Positions 12,678 to 19,908 of a DNA stretch of 26,470 bases are shown here, one piece after another. Both the position numbers and the translations under genes were made by a program. Below the pieces are notes generated by a model. The model searched no databases. It was given only the letters and a program-made list of their open reading frames with translations, and was not told the DNA's origin. Source of the DNA: Ruminococcus sp. UBA3767 (GTDB lineage Bacteria; Bacillota; Clostridia; Oscillospirales; Ruminococcaceae); assembly GCA_002371625.1 (NCBI GenBank), contig DFFV01000006.1, forward strand, positions 1-26,470. Reading direction: 5' to 3'. Positions within the stretch are counted from its first letter, which is position 1. Each line of letters begins with the position of its first letter.

Positions 12678-14825
12678 CTATTTCTTTTCGCCGCCGAACA
12701 TACGGTAATACTCAACAGTGTTGTATTCTTTGCGTATATCCTTGGTCTTTTCATCTTCCTGTGAGATCTCAAACCACTCGTTATCCGAGTTCATGTAGCC
12801 GAACATACTTATAACGGGCAGCTTTTCCCTTACCTTTTCAAGCTCCTGCTGATATGAAGAAAGCGGGAGCCCTGCGACCTTCATTACCTCGTTTGAGAGA
12901 TAGTTAAGGCTTATCTGTCCGATCTCACGGGACTGCGTTCCTCTGTTGCTCCAGATAATGAAAGGGGTCTGGTGCAAGCGTGCAAAATCGCCCGTTGAAA
13001 GCGTTGAAACGTCCTGCCCGTAGAGCTTTTCGGTAAAGCTCATTATGTGCGGGAAATGGTCGCCGAACATTACTATTATTACCTCACGGTCGTATTTTCT
13101 GAAATACTCAACAAGGTTGCCGAAGTACTTGTCCGAAAGGTAGATAGAATCCAGGAAAATGCTTGCCTCGCCATTATCTATGCCCTCAATTTTGACATTT
13201 TCCGGCGTGGTCTTTCTGTTGGCAGGCAGATAATCGCCGTGGTTCTGCATGGTAGTTGTCCATATAAACAGCGATTCATCCTTGTCCTTGTTCATCTCTA
13301 CCGCACGCTTGACGCAGTTGAATGTGGTTTCATCCGAAACATTTGCGTTTACGGTCTTGGAAGTTCCGAAGTATTCAAGGTGTGCCTTGTATACCGTATC
13401 GTCGAACTGGAGATATTTATAAGCGTTTTCAAGGTTCCAAAGTCCCGGTCTGCACGGAGTTACCGCCATGGTGTGATAATTCTGCGAATTGAGGTAAGAA
13501 ACAAGGCTTTCCTGGTTGCTGTTTATAAACTGCGTAAATGCAGCACTTCCTGATGGGAGAAAGCCCATTGTGTTGCCCGAAAGGAACTCATACTCCGAGT
13601 TGCAGGAATATCCGCCGTAGGCAGATACCGTAACATATCCGTACACCGATTCTTTTTTAAGTGCGTTCAGGCAAGGCATATAGTCCTTGTCTGTCTTAAA
13701 GTCGCCTATGTGCCTGAAATCAGCGAACGACTCGTTCATAATGCCGATAATGATAGGCTTTTTGTCCTTTTCGGCCTTTTTCTCCTTGTATTGCCCGAGT
13801 ATCTCCTCAGCCTTTTCATCGGAGTATCCCTCAGGTGCGTAAACGTGGTTGTACATTCCGTCAAAGTAGAACATAAGGTCATAGCCGACATTTGAATAGG
13901 TCAGCTTGTTCTCGTTGCCCGAAAAGTTCATGATGATGTATCTGTTTTTAATGCCCATATCGTAGGCGAATTTGCCGACGAATACAAGGACAAGTCCGCA
14001 GGCAACTGCGCTGACGGCAGAGATCACACGAGCCATCGCCTTTATCGGCTTCACCTTGACTCTAATGAAAATATATATCATCATTGCGATGTTTGCGACT
14101 GCGTAGAAAGGTATCAGCGAGAACCTGAACTGGTAAAGCTCGCTGGCTTCCTTTGCGGACTCTATATTGAACAGATCCGAGAACTGTATCGGAGAGCCTC
14201 TGAAAAGGAAGATATAAAACTGCATAAAGCCGTAGAAGGCGAAAAATCCGTTGATTATACCGAACCATACCTTAGCGCTTTTGAACACCGCACAGCCTAT
14301 CAGGTAAAGCGCCATGCAAAGCGCAAGCCCCAGCAGAGTGTAAAGTATATTTGTCTTTACCGGGGGAGAGCCCATCATCAGATCGGGCATCAGCATTGAG
14401 TTGAAAGCAAATATCAGCGCAAATGTGAACCTGTTCACAGGCTCGCCGACCTGCTTTTTGCCTTTTGAGCGGATAAGCACACGAACGAACTGTAACACCG
14501 CCAGCGCACTCAGCACTCCCGCAGGGATAGCGCACCATTTCAGCCAGGCGTAATCCTTGCGCTCGTAGCCGTATTTAAGGAGCGTGAAAATGCCCCAGAT
14601 AAAATACAGCGAAAGAAAACCGTATATCGTTAGCGCATAGCCCATGTACTTTTCTGTTGGCATAAGCCCACGGGTGAAGAAGTTTTTATTGTTATCGTTT
14701 TTCGATTTTTTATCGGTTTGTGTTTCGTTTTTGCCGCTTCCGTCTGCCTTTTCCGGCTCGGGAAGAGAATTTGCGTCTGTCTGCTCGTCCTCGGGCAGAT
14801 TTGACATAGTTTCCGTATCGCTCAT
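12678..14825 (-). CDS. LTA-synthase-like membrane sulfatase (phosphoglycerol transferase family)
   Basis: A 715-residue membrane enzyme of the alkaline-phosphatase superfamily, like LtaS, which transfers glycerol-phosphate from phosphatidylglycerol to surface polymers. A highly charged cytoplasmic head (1-48) precedes helices at about 60-85, 96-117, 133-150, 158-180, 186-208, 236-254 and 266-288. The extracellular domain has IIGIMNESFADF (metal Glu at about 364), YGGYSCNSEYEFLSGN and MFGDHFPHI (Asp/His at about 589-590). The nucleophile position, Thr in S. aureus LtaS, appears to be Ser407 here. RBS GGAAAGGAG stands 6 nt before the ATG. First gene of an operon with dusB and GtrA. It could transfer another headgroup, and the polymer made is unknown. 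Confidence 0.9.
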   Translation of the reverse strand: MSDTETMSNLPEDEQTDANSLPEPEKADGSGKNETQTDKKSKNDNNKNFFTRGLMPTEKYMGYALTIYGFLSLYFIWGIFTLLKYGYERKDYAWLKWCAIPAGVLSALAVLQFVRVLIRSKGKKQVGEPVNRFTFALIFAFNSMLMPDLMMGSPPVKTNILYTLLGLALCMALYLIGCAVFKSAKVWFGIINGFFAFYGFMQFYIFLFRGSPIQFSDLFNIESAKEASELYQFRFSLIPFYAVANIAMMIYIFIRVKVKPIKAMARVISAVSAVACGLVLVFVGKFAYDMGIKNRYIIMNFSGNENKLTYSNVGYDLMFYFDGMYNHVYAPEGYSDEKAEEILGQYKEKKAEKDKKPIIIGIMNESFADFRHIGDFKTDKDYMPCLNALKKESVYGYVTVSAYGGYSCNSEYEFLSGNTMGFLPSGSAAFTQFINSNQESLVSYLNSQNYHTMAVTPCRPGLWNLENAYKYLQFDDTVYKAHLEYFGTSKTVNANVSDETTFNCVKRAVEMNKDKDESLFIWTTTMQNHGDYLPANRKTTPENVKIEGIDNGEASIFLDSIYLSDKYFGNLVEYFRKYDREVIIVMFGDHFPHIMSFTEKLYGQDVSTLSTGDFARLHQTPFIIWSNRGTQSREIGQISLNYLSNEVMKVAGLPLSSYQQELEKVREKLPVISMFGYMNSDNEWFEISQEDEKTKDIRKEYNTVEYYRMFGGEKK

Positions 14826-14858
14826 ATTTATCTCCTTTCCACTAACACATACATAGAT

Positions 14859-14887
14859 ATTTTAGCACATATTTCTCGCATTTTCAA
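14859..14887 (-). promoter_or_regulatory. promoter of the LTA-synthase-like/dusB/GtrA operon
   Basis: Minus strand TTGAAA (14887-14882), 17-nt spacer, TAAAAT (14864-14859), 34 bp before the ATG. The rest of the 314-bp divergent region up to guaA (14888-15034) is AT-rich and holds no gene I can support. Confidence 0.78.
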
Positions 14888-15034
14888 GGGAAATTTCCTA
14901 ACTTGCGCCTTTGCGTTGCAAAATTGAAAATCTTTGCAGAAATCGCTTTCTTATCCTCGCATTTTTCGTATAATTCCGCCAAATACCGCAGCATACGTAT
15001 TTTACAGATGTGATTTTTGTTAATAAAATTATCC

Positions 15035-15063
15035 TTGTTCACTCAAAAATTATGTGTTATAAT
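15035..15063 (+). promoter_or_regulatory. guaA promoter
   Basis: TTGTTC (15035-15040), 17-nt spacer, TATAAT (15058-15063). The expected transcription start (about 15069-15071) falls inside the 5' arm of the terminator-like hairpin that follows at once. Confidence 0.75.
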
Positions 15064-15097
15064 AATATCAGCATCGCAGTGGTGCTGATATTTTTTT
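15064..15097 (+). terminator. terminator-like hairpin at the start of the guaA leader
   Basis: AATATCAGCATC (15064-15075) pairs over 12 bp (one G-T) with GGTGCTGATATT (15081-15092) around GCAGT, followed by TTTTT. It directly abuts the -10 box. No guanine-type riboswitch core is visible between it and guaA. A small CGGG/CCCG hairpin follows, and CCTTT / AAAGG (15118-15130) partly covers the guaA ribosome binding site. Confidence 0.7.
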
Positions 15098-15139
15098 CGG
15101 GGTCATGCCCGGAAAAACCTTTAGTAAAGGGGAGTATTT

Positions 15140-16681
15140 ATGGATCACGAATTTGTGCTGATACTTGATTTCGGCGGACAGTATAACCAGCTTATCGCAA
15201 GGCGTGTGCGTGAGTGCAGCGTTTACTGCGAGGTAAAGCCGTACAATAAGATAACTCTTGACGAGATAAAAGCGCTCTCGCCAAAGGGCATCATCTTCAC
15301 GGGCGGTCCGCAGAGCGTTTACGGAGAGGGTGCTCCGAGTGTTGATAAGGGCATCTTTGAGCTTGGCGTGCCTGTTCTGGGAATTTGCTACGGCTCTCAG
15401 CTTATGGCGTATACTCTCGGCGGAAAGGTGCAGACCTGCGAATCGAGCGAATACGGAAAGACCGAAACAGAGTTTGACACCGCCTGCGAGCTGTTCAAAA
15501 TAGACGGTCTTGGCGAAAAAAATACAGTGTGGATGAGCCACACCGATTACATAAGCGATATACCGCAGGGCTTTAAAATTACCGCTCATACCGAGCATTG
15601 CCCCGTTGCCGCTATGGCAAATGCCGAGAAAAAGCTGTACGCTGTTCAGTTTCACCCCGAGGTGAACCACACAGTTCACGGCACGGATATGATAAGCAAT
15701 TTCGTGCGCAATATCTGCGGCTGCAAGGGCGACTGGACTATGGGCAACTACGCACGCACTGCTATTGAGCAGATAAGGCAAAAGGTCGGCAGCGGAAAGG
15801 TGCTGCTTGCGCTGTCCGGCGGAGTCGATTCATCGGTAGCTGCGGCACTGCTCTCAAAGGCGGTCGGCAGCCAGCTCACCTGCATTTTTGTCGATCACGG
15901 CTTTATGCGCAAAAACGAGGGCGACGAGGTCGAGGCAGCGTTCAAAGACTGGGATATAAACTTTATAAGAGTAAACGCAAAGGCGCAGTTTATGGATAAG
16001 CTGCGTGGTGTCAGCGAGCCTGAAACTAAGCGCAAGATCATCGGCGAGGAGTTCATAAGAGTCTTTGAGCAGGAAGCTAAAAAGATCGGCGCAGTGGATT
16101 ATCTCGTGCAGGGAACTATCTACCCCGATGTTATCGAGTCGGGCAGCGGTGATGCAGCAGTTATAAAGTCGCACCACAATGTCGGCGGACTTCCCGATTA
16201 TGTCGATTTCAAGGAGATAATCGAGCCGCTGAGAATGCTTTTCAAGGACGAGGTAAGAAAGCTGGGCACAGAGCTTGGACTTTCCGATACGCTTGTCTGG
16301 AGACAGCCTTTCCCCGGACCGGGACTTGCGATAAGAATAATCGGAGAGATAACCGACGAGGGACTTGAGGTGCTTCAGGACGCGGATTTTATCTTCCGTG
16401 AGGAGATCGCAAAAGCAGGCTTTGACCGCAGCATAAACCAGTACTTTGCCGTGTTGACAAATATGCGTTCTGTGGGCGTTATGGGCGATTTCAGAACTTA
16501 TGACTACACACTTGCGCTGCGTGCGGTGACAACTACCGACTTTATGACCGCCGAGTTTGCAAGAATACCTTATGAGGTGCTTGAGGTGTGCGCAAGCAGG
16601 ATAGTCAACGAGGTAAAGAATATCAACCGAGTAGTGTACGATATAACCACCAAACCCCCCGCAACTATTGAGTGGGAATAA
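15140..16681 (+). CDS. guaA: GMP synthase (glutamine-hydrolysing)
   Basis: Converts XMP to GMP using glutamine nitrogen and ATP, the last step of guanine nucleotide synthesis; cytosolic. At 513 residues it has the standard full length. The N-terminal glutamine amidotransferase has Cys83 in [16 protein letters not shown] and His172/Glu174 in VQFHPEV. The ATP pyrophosphatase domain begins with the loop [13 protein letters not shown] (225-237). The C-terminal dimerisation domain ends with the family signature [21 protein letters not shown] stands 5 nt before the ATG. Monocistronic between its own promoter and the terminator at 16693. Control is probably by the leader structures described separately, since no known purine riboswitch is seen. 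Confidence 0.98.
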   Translation: MDHEFVLILDFGGQYNQLIARRVRECSVYCEVKPYNKITLDEIKALSPKGIIFTGGPQSVYGEGAPSVDKGIFELGVPVLGICYGSQLMAYTLGGKVQTCESSEYGKTETEFDTACELFKIDGLGEKNTVWMSHTDYISDIPQGFKITAHTEHCPVAAMANAEKKLYAVQFHPEVNHTVHGTDMISNFVRNICGCKGDWTMGNYARTAIEQIRQKVGSGKVLLALSGGVDSSVAAALLSKAVGSQLTCIFVDHGFMRKNEGDEVEAAFKDWDINFIRVNAKAQFMDKLRGVSEPETKRKIIGEEFIRVFEQEAKKIGAVDYLVQGTIYPDVIESGSGDAAVIKSHHNVGGLPDYVDFKEIIEPLRMLFKDEVRKLGTELGLSDTLVWRQPFPGPGLAIRIIGEITDEGLEVLQDADFIFREEIAKAGFDRSINQYFAVLTNMRSVGVMGDFRTYDYTLALRAVTTTDFMTAEFARIPYEVLEVCASRIVNEVKNINRVVYDITTKPPATIEWE

Positions 16682-16692
16682 TAAGCACAAAA

Positions 16693-16719
16693 CCCGACCT
16701 GACAAGGCCGGGCTTTTTT
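16693..16719. terminator. terminator after guaA
   Basis: CCCG, A, CCT / AGG, C, CGGG around GACA, followed by CTTTTTTG on the plus strand. The minus strand also has a short T-run, so it may also stop the convergent hydrolase gene. Confidence 0.85.
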
Positions 16720-16728
16720 GTTGTGAAG

Positions 16729-17730
16729 TCAGCTGCTTATGTCCTGCACAAGCGGTATGATGTGCTTTTCGATAAATACCACACGGTCGAATATGCGTGG
16801 CTTGAACGTTCCCGTTACGCCGACCGAGATCTTCTTTTCGGGATCTGCGTAAATTATGTTGCCGCAGTCGCCGATAGCCGCAAATACGGGACTTTCCTTG
16901 TGCGGCCTGTACCAGAGATAGCCGTAGCTCATATTGCCGAACATCTTTCCGAGCTGCTGCTTTGGCTCGGTCATCGTCTTTATCCACTCGCTTGAAAGTA
17001 CACGCCTGCCCTCGTATTCGCCGCCGTTTATCAGCATCCAGCCTATCTTCGCCATATCGTGTGCCGAAAGCGTGATCCCCCAGCCTGCCGTGACGCAGCC
17101 GCCCGGTTCTTCGTACCATTCGTGCTCACGGGGCTGCTTGTTCATCAGAAAATCAAACTGGTCATCCTTGTCGGAAGCACCATGAGTGCGGTGCTTTGGG
17201 ATGCCCAGCGGATCAAACAGCATCTCGTTTGCAAGGTCAAGGCAGCGCATCCCCGATGCATTTTCGATGATGCCCGCAAGTATCTGTATACCGAGCGTGG
17301 CGTACTTGAATTCCCCCGTGATGCCTTTTCTTCCGCCCAGCAGGTCAAGCGCAGCTTTTGTCCAGTCGTTCGAAGTGCAGACCTTTGTCCACGGCTCGCT
17401 TTTGTATTTGTACGGCGCAGTCATCGTCAGCAGATGCTCGATAGTTACGTCGTATATCGTCTTTTCCCCACGCTTTGCCTCGTAATCGGGAAAATACTCC
17501 ATGACCCTTTGCTGTGTGCTTGTGATATACCCCTTGTCCAGCGCTATCCCCGTGAGCAGAGCCATTATCCCCTTGGTCACCGAGTTTACGTTTGCGGCGC
17601 TTTGCACCTCAAAACCACGCCAGCAGTCGTCATAAACCGCCTTGCCGTCCTTTACAGCGCTTATCTGGACGATGTTGCTTTCGTTTCCCCTGCTTTGTGC
17701 AACAAACCTGTGCAGCTCCTGTTCAGTCAT
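16729..17730 (-). CDS. beta-lactamase-fold serine hydrolase (class C / PBP4-like)
   Basis: A 333-residue serine hydrolase of the beta-lactamase class C fold, which includes esterases and D-Ala peptidases as well as true beta-lactamases. The SxxK nucleophile motif is S50-V-T-K53 in VNSVTKGIMALLTG. The second motif is Y143-A-T in FKYATLGIQ. Family segments EHLLTMTAPY and GGCVTAGWGITLSAHDMAKIG also fit. No signal peptide or membrane anchor is visible, so it is probably cytosolic, which argues against a cell-wall or antibiotic-resistance role. Start ATG at 17730 with GGGGG 8 nt upstream. Single gene, convergent with guaA. Its substrate is unknown. Confidence 0.88.
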   Translation of the reverse strand: MTEQELHRFVAQSRGNESNIVQISAVKDGKAVYDDCWRGFEVQSAANVNSVTKGIMALLTGIALDKGYITSTQQRVMEYFPDYEAKRGEKTIYDVTIEHLLTMTAPYKYKSEPWTKVCTSNDWTKAALDLLGGRKGITGEFKYATLGIQILAGIIENASGMRCLDLANEMLFDPLGIPKHRTHGASDKDDQFDFLMNKQPREHEWYEEPGGCVTAGWGITLSAHDMAKIGWMLINGGEYEGRRVLSSEWIKTMTEPKQQLGKMFGNMSYGYLWYRPHKESPVFAAIGDCGNIIYADPEKKISVGVTGTFKPRIFDRVVFIEKHIIPLVQDISS

Positions 17731-17784
17731 ATTTTTACCCCCGTTTTATCAGTTTATTGCCCGAACGTTCTTTGCAACAAGGTA

Positions 17785-17813
17785 AGTTTATCAGAAACAA
17801 TTTTTAATGTCAA
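17785..17813 (-). promoter_or_regulatory. promoter of the serine hydrolase gene
   Basis: Minus strand TTGACA (17813-17808), 17-nt spacer, TAAACT (17790-17785), 55 bp before the ATG. Confidence 0.7.
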
Positions 17814-17865
17814 TGATTTATCGGAAATTTTTTTACGCATTATTTTTAGCTGCATTTTCAGCCAA

Positions 17866-17896
17866 CAAAAAAAGACCTTGCACAGCGGCAAGGTCT
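17866..17896 (-). terminator. alaA terminator
   Basis: Minus strand AGACCTTGC / GCAAGGTCT around CGCTGT, followed by seven T. It lies 8 bp after the alaA stop and upstream of the serine hydrolase promoter. Confidence 0.9.
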
Positions 17897-17904
17897 GAGT
17901 TCTA

Positions 17905-19119
17905 TTACTGGTGGTAATCCTTTAAAAAGTCCTTCATTTCGCCCATTGCGTAGGTCAGCTGCTCGCAGTTTGGCAGGTAAACTATCCTGAAGTGATCCGG
18001 CTGCTCCCAGTGGAAACCGCCGCCGTGAGTGAGCAGTATCTTCTTCTGCTTGAGAAAATCAAGCACCAGCTGCTCGTCGTCCTTCAGCGAAAACTTCTTT
18101 ATATCAAGCTTTGGGAAGATATAAAATGCTGCCTGCGGTCTTACTGCGCTCATGCCGTCTATCCCGTCGATAAGTTTGCATATACATTCACGCTGTTCGT
18201 ATATCCTTCCGCCCGGCAGGAGCATCTCATCTGTTTTGTCAAGATCTTTAAGGGCGTATTTTATAACATACTGGCTTTGTACATTTGAGCAAAGGCGCAT
18301 TGAGGAAAGCATATTTATGCCCTCCATATAGCCTCTTGCACGGTCAAGGTCACCGCTGAGCACCATCCAGCCGACACGGAAGCCTGCGATCTTGTGCGAT
18401 TTGGAAAGCCCGTTGAATGTCACACAGAACAGGTCCGGAGCAAGCGAAGCGATAGAGGTGTGCTTTATACCGTCCATGCACAGCCTGTCGTATATCTCAT
18501 CGGAGAAGATGATAAGCTCATGCTCTCTTGCAAGCTCGGCTATCTGCTCAAGTATCTCCTTTGGATAAACTGCGCCTGTCGGGTTGTTCGGGTTGATGAT
18601 AACAACAGCCTTTGTCCTGTCGGTTATTTTTGAGCGCATATCCTCGATATCGGGGTACCAGTTTGAAGCTTCATCGCATATATAATGAACGGCAGTTCCG
18701 CCCGAAAGCGTTACCGATGCGGTCCACAGGGGGTAATCCGGCGCAGGTACGAGAACTTCATCACCGCTGTCAAGAAGAGCCTGCATAGCCATCGTTATAA
18801 GCTCTGAAACGCCGTTGCCCGTAAAGATGTTGTCAATGCTTTTCGCCTCAACGCCCTTGGTCGCATGATAAGCCTTTATAGCCTCTCTTGCCTCGGCGAT
18901 ACCGTGAGAATCGGAGTAGCCCTGGGCATCGTGCAGGTGGTTTCGCATCTGTTCAAGTATATCATCCGGAGCGTTGAAATCAAACGGGGCAGGATTGCCG
19001 ATGTTGAGCTTGATTATCTTATCGCCGTTTGCTATCATTCTGTTTGCCTCGTCCATAACAGGTCCACGTATATCGTAGCACACGTTATTGAGCTTTGTCG
19101 ATTTTGAAAAGGTCCTCAT
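17905..19119 (-). CDS. alaA: alanine transaminase (PLP-dependent, class I)
   Basis: Transfers the amino group between glutamate and pyruvate to form alanine; cytosolic. The 404 residues align along their whole length with E. coli AlaA as I remember it (405 aa). They share the opening SxKLxNVCYDIRGPV, the KLNIGNPAPF substrate loop, GNGVSELI, VPAPDYPLWTA, INPNNPTGAVY and DEIYD. The PLP Lys is at 240 in FNGLSKSHKIAGFR, and the C-terminal arginine motif is PDHFRIVYLP. RBS AAGGAAG stands 9 nt before the ATG at 19119. Monocistronic, with its own promoter and terminator. Its promoter shares an extended motif with ilvE, the other transaminase in the window. Confidence 0.95.
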   Translation of the reverse strand: MRTFSKSTKLNNVCYDIRGPVMDEANRMIANGDKIIKLNIGNPAPFDFNAPDDILEQMRNHLHDAQGYSDSHGIAEAREAIKAYHATKGVEAKSIDNIFTGNGVSELITMAMQALLDSGDEVLVPAPDYPLWTASVTLSGGTAVHYICDEASNWYPDIEDMRSKITDRTKAVVIINPNNPTGAVYPKEILEQIAELAREHELIIFSDEIYDRLCMDGIKHTSIASLAPDLFCVTFNGLSKSHKIAGFRVGWMVLSGDLDRARGYMEGINMLSSMRLCSNVQSQYVIKYALKDLDKTDEMLLPGGRIYEQRECICKLIDGIDGMSAVRPQAAFYIFPKLDIKKFSLKDDEQLVLDFLKQKKILLTHGGGFHWEQPDHFRIVYLPNCEQLTYAMGEMKDFLKDYHQ

Positions 19120-19156
19120 GTCATTTTACTTCCTTACATATATAATATCCTGATAC

Positions 19157-19185
19157 ATTTTACCACTTTGAAGCGGCGCTGTCAA
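19157..19185 (-). promoter_or_regulatory. alaA promoter
   Basis: Minus strand TTGACA (19185-19180), 17-nt spacer containing CGCTTCAAAGTGG, TAAAAT (19162-19157), 38 bp before the ATG. Confidence 0.85.
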
Positions 19186-19260
19186 CAGCATTTTTCACAA
19201 AGCGCCGCCTGTTGTCAGCGTAATTATTCTTTTTTTCGACAAAACCCCTTTATTTTTAGT

Positions 19261-19291
19261 TTGAAATGTAGTATAATGATAATGGTATACT
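19261..19291 (+). promoter_or_regulatory. probable zapA operon promoter, two candidate -10 boxes
   Basis: TTGAAA at 19261-19266 with TATACT at 19286-19291 (19-nt spacer, preceded by ATGG). A perfect TATAAT at 19272-19277 has no good -35 box. Which is used cannot be decided from sequence. Confidence 0.5.
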
Positions 19292-19350
19292 GTTTTTTAA
19301 AATACAACACAGTAAAAGGCTTGAATCACAAACGGAAGGAACGATCAATT

Positions 19351-19908
19351 ATGAAAAACACAGTAAACGTTCAGCTTGCAGGAAAAAGCTACAATCTTAC
19401 CTCTGACGATAACCCGGAGTACACAATAAAGCTCTCCAACGAGCTGAATAAGCGCATGGATATCATCAAAGGCGCTTCGGGAAACCTTTCGGCGCTCGAT
19501 GCGGCACTGCTTTGTGCAATGGACCTGCTGGACGAGCTGACAAAGGCTAACAGCAATATTGAGAATATCCGTATGCAGATAAAGGATTATGTTGACGATG
19601 CAGGGCAGGCAAGACTTAAAGCTGACGAGTCGCAGAAGGAGCTCAGGGTGCTTCGTGCAAAGGTAGCCGAGCTTCAGACGGAGCTGAAAAAGCGCACAAC
19701 TGTTATAAGATACGATAACGAAAAGGTCGAAAATGCAAGAGAGATGCTCTCAAAGGAGATAAATGCGGCTATACATTCACCCGTGCACCCCGCAGGTCAG
19801 GCAAATCACGCTGCTCAGGCAAATCAGCCGGCTCAGCAGAACCGACCTGACCGGCCGAATCAGCAGAGCTTTTTCAACAGACCTGCCGGCACACAGGATA
19901 ATAAGTAG
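19351..19908 (+). CDS. zapA: ZapA-like cell division protein with long polar tail
   Basis: ZapA proteins bind FtsZ filaments at the division site and bundle them; cytosolic. The N-terminus NTVNVQLAGKSYNLTSDDNPEY is the ZapA signature. A long coiled coil covers about residues 50-140 (for example LLDELTKANSNIENIRMQIKD and LRVLRAKVAELQTELKKR). At 185 residues it is longer than typical ZapA (about 85-110). The extra part is a Gln/Asn/Pro/Ala-rich, probably disordered tail (about 150-185) with repeats of the type QANHAAQANQPAQQN. I chose the ATG at 19351, with GGAAGGA 10 nt upstream. The frame is open 61 codons further but that part overlaps the promoter and has no ribosome site. Its stop overlaps the next start by one base. 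Confidence 0.88.
   Translation: MKNTVNVQLAGKSYNLTSDDNPEYTIKLSNELNKRMDIIKGASGNLSALDAALLCAMDLLDELTKANSNIENIRMQIKDYVDDAGQARLKADESQKELRVLRAKVAELQTELKKRTTVIRYDNEKVENAREMLSKEINAAIHSPVHPAGQANHAAQANQPAQQNRPDRPNQQSFFNRPAGTQDNK

Noticed and set aside
15064..15139. Guanine riboswitch upstream of guaA
   Set aside because: The conserved loop and junction sequences of purine riboswitches are absent and the leader is too short; only simple hairpins are seen.
15854..17119. Open frame of 421 codons on the minus strand across the guaA 3' end and the hydrolase gene
   Set aside because: Shadow of guaA and of the serine hydrolase in another frame; it crosses a terminator and has no family features.
16729..17730. 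Antibiotic-resistance beta-lactamase
   Set aside because: The fold motifs are present but there is no signal peptide or lipobox, and the second motif is YAT rather than YAN; a cytosolic esterase or peptidase is more likely.
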